Assembly: GCF_043641665.1 (NCBI RefSeq)
Contig: NC_092200.1
Span: forward strand, 13,088,194-13,152,193
Length of the DNA stretch: 64,000 bases
Reading direction: 5' to 3'
Source: Enoplosus armatus
Lineage: Eukaryota; Chordata; Actinopteri; Centrarchiformes; Enoplosidae
Every line of letters begins with the position of its first letter. Positions within the stretch are counted from its first letter, which is position 1. The translations under genes were made by a program, and so were the position numbers. This document shows positions 61,724 through 64,000 of this stretch, in pieces. The notes below the pieces were generated by a model, which saw only the letters and a list, made by a program, of their open reading frames with translations, searched no databases and was not told where the DNA came from.

Positions 61724-64000
61724 GGATCCTTCAAATGCTTGCATTAAATAATAATCTTATAAACATCATAATAGGACCCATTCAACTGAATACAAAAAGA
61801 ATAAGAAGTTTAAACATGGCGGAATATTGGGAAATTGATTGTCTGACAACATCCTAAAATAATATCTTTTTCACGATTGCAAGCCATTAAAACTGATAAG
61901 GTTTTTATGTTTTTAATTCCCATTGTGGCCCAAGCCCAATAACAGGTAACACTTTGCAGTGGATGCCATTTTTCAGTGTTATTAGGGATGTGAAACTTTT
62001 AGAGATGCAATTCCTCATAACTTTTAATGGACGGTTACATTTATTGTTGTTATATTCCTTATCACCATCGTCAGTAAGTCCGTTTATCAAATGTATTCAC
62101 ACTGCTAGCTTTATCAGCATAAGTTCCTGAAATTCAGACATTATTAATTCCTCAAATAGGGACACTGTATGCATCTGAGACAAAGTGCAAATAGAAATAC
62201 AGAGTCAGACAAGTCGTGAAGGGAATAGAAATAGATACAAAATATATTGGTCCCATCTGATGTGTGATACGTGCATATGACACCCATGTGCAAAAGCTCA
62301 CACATGGAAGTGAAGGCATGCACGGACGGCTTGGATGCTATCTTCATGCTCCTCCAGCTGCTCGGAGCTGAAAGTCTTCCCACTGAGATCCCGTACATCT
62401 GTCAGAGGAAGGGAGATCCCACTGAGACCGTGCAGCCTCAGTCCCATCAGCATGATGTCATCCTTCTCACTCTACTCTCCCTCTCTTTCTCTCTCACTGT
62501 CTCTATCTCTATCCCTCCCGCCCTATCTCCTTTTGCTGGCCTCCATCTCTCCTTTTCCTCCCCTCTCTCCTCTCTTTCCTCATTTCTTTCATGTGCTGTT
62601 GTCGTGTGTTTGCCTCGGAGACAATCATCTTCTTTATGGAGAGCAGTTCTGCTGCAAGCGCAGTATCTGAAGGCCTTTTGCTGTTTTGTCACGTAAATCA
62701 ATGGGCATCAGAACTCTAATTTGACGTCTTTTTGTCTGCTGCACCCGTCATGCAGCATCTGTCCCATCATTACCAGTAATATAATGACAGGATTCTATGT
62801 GTCTGACAAGTGAATGTGTGTGTGTGTGTGTGTGTGTACATGTGTATGCAGTGTTCAAATGTGTGCGGCAGGTGTGTGTGTGTGTGTGTGTGAGAATTGT
62901 TGCTGCGCTGGCATTTCTGTTCTAATGTTGTTGTCCTATTCTCCTCCTTATCAGCCACTGAACACATTCCTCCAGACAAATGCATGAGTGGTATGTGTGT
63001 TTGTGTGCGCATGCGCCATTTTTAGCCATAATTGCAACTGTTTGTTTGGCAATGCCTGAATAAGTGCGTAACATCGTGTGCAAGCATTTGTGTGTCTGTC
63101 AGAAAGACAGTGAAATGGAGGGAGATAGGTTGGCCGAGAGAGAGAGAGAGAAAGATAAAGGCATTCACTGCTCTCTCTCTCTCTCTGGGTCCAAAGCCCT
63201 TGGGTGTCACAGAAGAGTTCCACTGTGTGTTAATCTCTGTGTAATAACTGAATCACAGAGAAAACAATAGAGCTCTCTGTCCCTTTTCAGAAGCCAAAAG
63301 GCCTTGGGGCAGCTGGTTAGTCCGTCTAACTGTGTGAGTACAGAATGTGTGTATACCTGAAAATTGAATGCCAGACATAGAGCGCTCTGTCTGATCTGAA
63401 TAAAGTGAGCAAGGTCAAGAGATGTTTCTGCCTGAATCCTGACGCACGCTTTCCAAACAAGTTTCCACGAAAACAAAGACACACAAACAGAGACGAACAT
63501 TTCAATTCATTATAATAACCAATGCATTGTGCAGGAATAAAAAACACAGACACGATCAGAGCGTATTGTTTGCAATGTGACTTTTGGAGATGCTGTGGCA
63601 AGTCCAATCCCTGCTGCTCCATTGTCACTCATTAAAAAGCATTCAGGACCTTCCTCTTTCTTTCCCTCCATTCCTCGGAGGTGTGCTCAGGCTCTTAGTA
63701 TCTGCTATTGCTGCAGGAGACATATGGGACCTCAGTGAGTTGTTAACCTCCTGGCTTGACTGTGCCCTCTACCAGTGTATGTGTGTGTGGGTGTGTGAGG
63801 CTGATAGATGGACAGAGAAAGACAGAAAGTTACACTGTTTGATTTGGAGAGAGAAGGGAAAAGCATCATTATCTGTTCGTTCGCCAATGTACTTCACCTA
63901 GAATCTATTGTACAGCTTGGGCTCCTGCCTAAATAAGAGAACCAAGCTATCAAGATTATTTGAGGGTTGTTTAAGTCTAATACATTCAGTCTTTTCCAGT
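61724..64000. other. Intron 1 sequence without recognised gene
   Basis: Unique DNA with a pyrimidine-rich tract (62455-62600), GT runs and GA/CT runs near 63137-63187. No first exon of ctnnd2 seen. Confidence 0.65.
62815..62892. repeat. Two (GT)n runs
   Basis: GT runs at 62815-62837 and 62872-62892 separated by unique sequence. Confidence 0.9.

Larger units (their letters stand above)
45389..64000 (-). other. ctnnd2: ctnnd2 intron 1, 3' part (at least 18.6 kb)
   Basis: This is intronic sequence upstream of exon 2 on the minus strand. I looked for a first exon encoding the CTNND2 start (a Met-Phe-Ala-Arg-Lys-like peptide ending in phase 1) and found none, so exon 1 probably lies beyond the right edge. 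The interval contains two MITE copies, a SINE fragment, a hAT element, a CpG-rich patch that may be an alternative promoter, and a strong RE1 motif. Confidence 0.8.

Overview
The window is vertebrate DNA, almost certainly from a ray-finned (teleost) fish, and lies inside one large neuronal gene read on the minus strand: ctnnd2, delta-catenin/NPRAP (paralogue ctnnd2a or ctnnd2b not resolved). Two coding exons support this. Exon 2 (45258-45388) encodes MPVPEQP...SILASVKEQ, and exon 3 (885-997) encodes [18 protein letters not shown]...[12 protein letters not shown]. Both have clean splice sites and compatible phases, and together they give the N-terminal coiled-coil region of delta-catenin. The teleost origin rests on the very dense (CA)n/(GT)n microsatellites, small decayed L1/Tx1-like and L2-like LINE pieces, tRNA-derived SINEs of a fish type, and hAT/MITE-type DNA transposons.

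Layout on the plus coordinate: 1-884 is the start of intron 3. 885-997 is exon 3. 998-45257 is intron 2, about 44.3 kb. 45258-45388 is exon 2. 45389-64000 is intron 1, whose 5' end and exon 1 lie beyond the window. No other protein-coding gene was found. The many open reading frames of 60-180 codons are chance frames, often through dinucleotide repeats (THTHTH or VCVCVC peptides) or pyrimidine-rich tracts.

Intron 2 carries an L1/Tx1-like fragment (about 9840-11972, +), a LINE 3' fragment (13835-14260, -), a tRNA-SINE (15365-15701, +), an L2-like LINE 3' end (31937-32474, +), a second copy of the same SINE (32904-33155) and a SINE-like pair (43740-44160). Intron 1 carries two copies of one inverted-repeat MITE (48100-48289 and 50817-51028), a third copy of the first SINE (60525-60645) and a complete 450-bp hAT-type element with a perfect 8-bp target duplication (61266-61715).

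The most interesting signals are regulatory. There are two near-consensus RE1/NRSE sites for the neuronal repressor REST, one in each large intron (59083-59103 and 18937-18957). A (UG)18 tract sits directly against the exon 2 splice acceptor and replaces the usual pyrimidine tract, an arrangement that recalls the TDP-43-regulated CFTR exon 9 acceptor. A CpG-rich patch with YY1 and ETS motifs at about 51420-51790 could be an alternative promoter feeding exon 2. Several intronic blocks look like conserved non-coding enhancers but can only be confirmed by alignment. I saw no evidence for a wholly new biological system.
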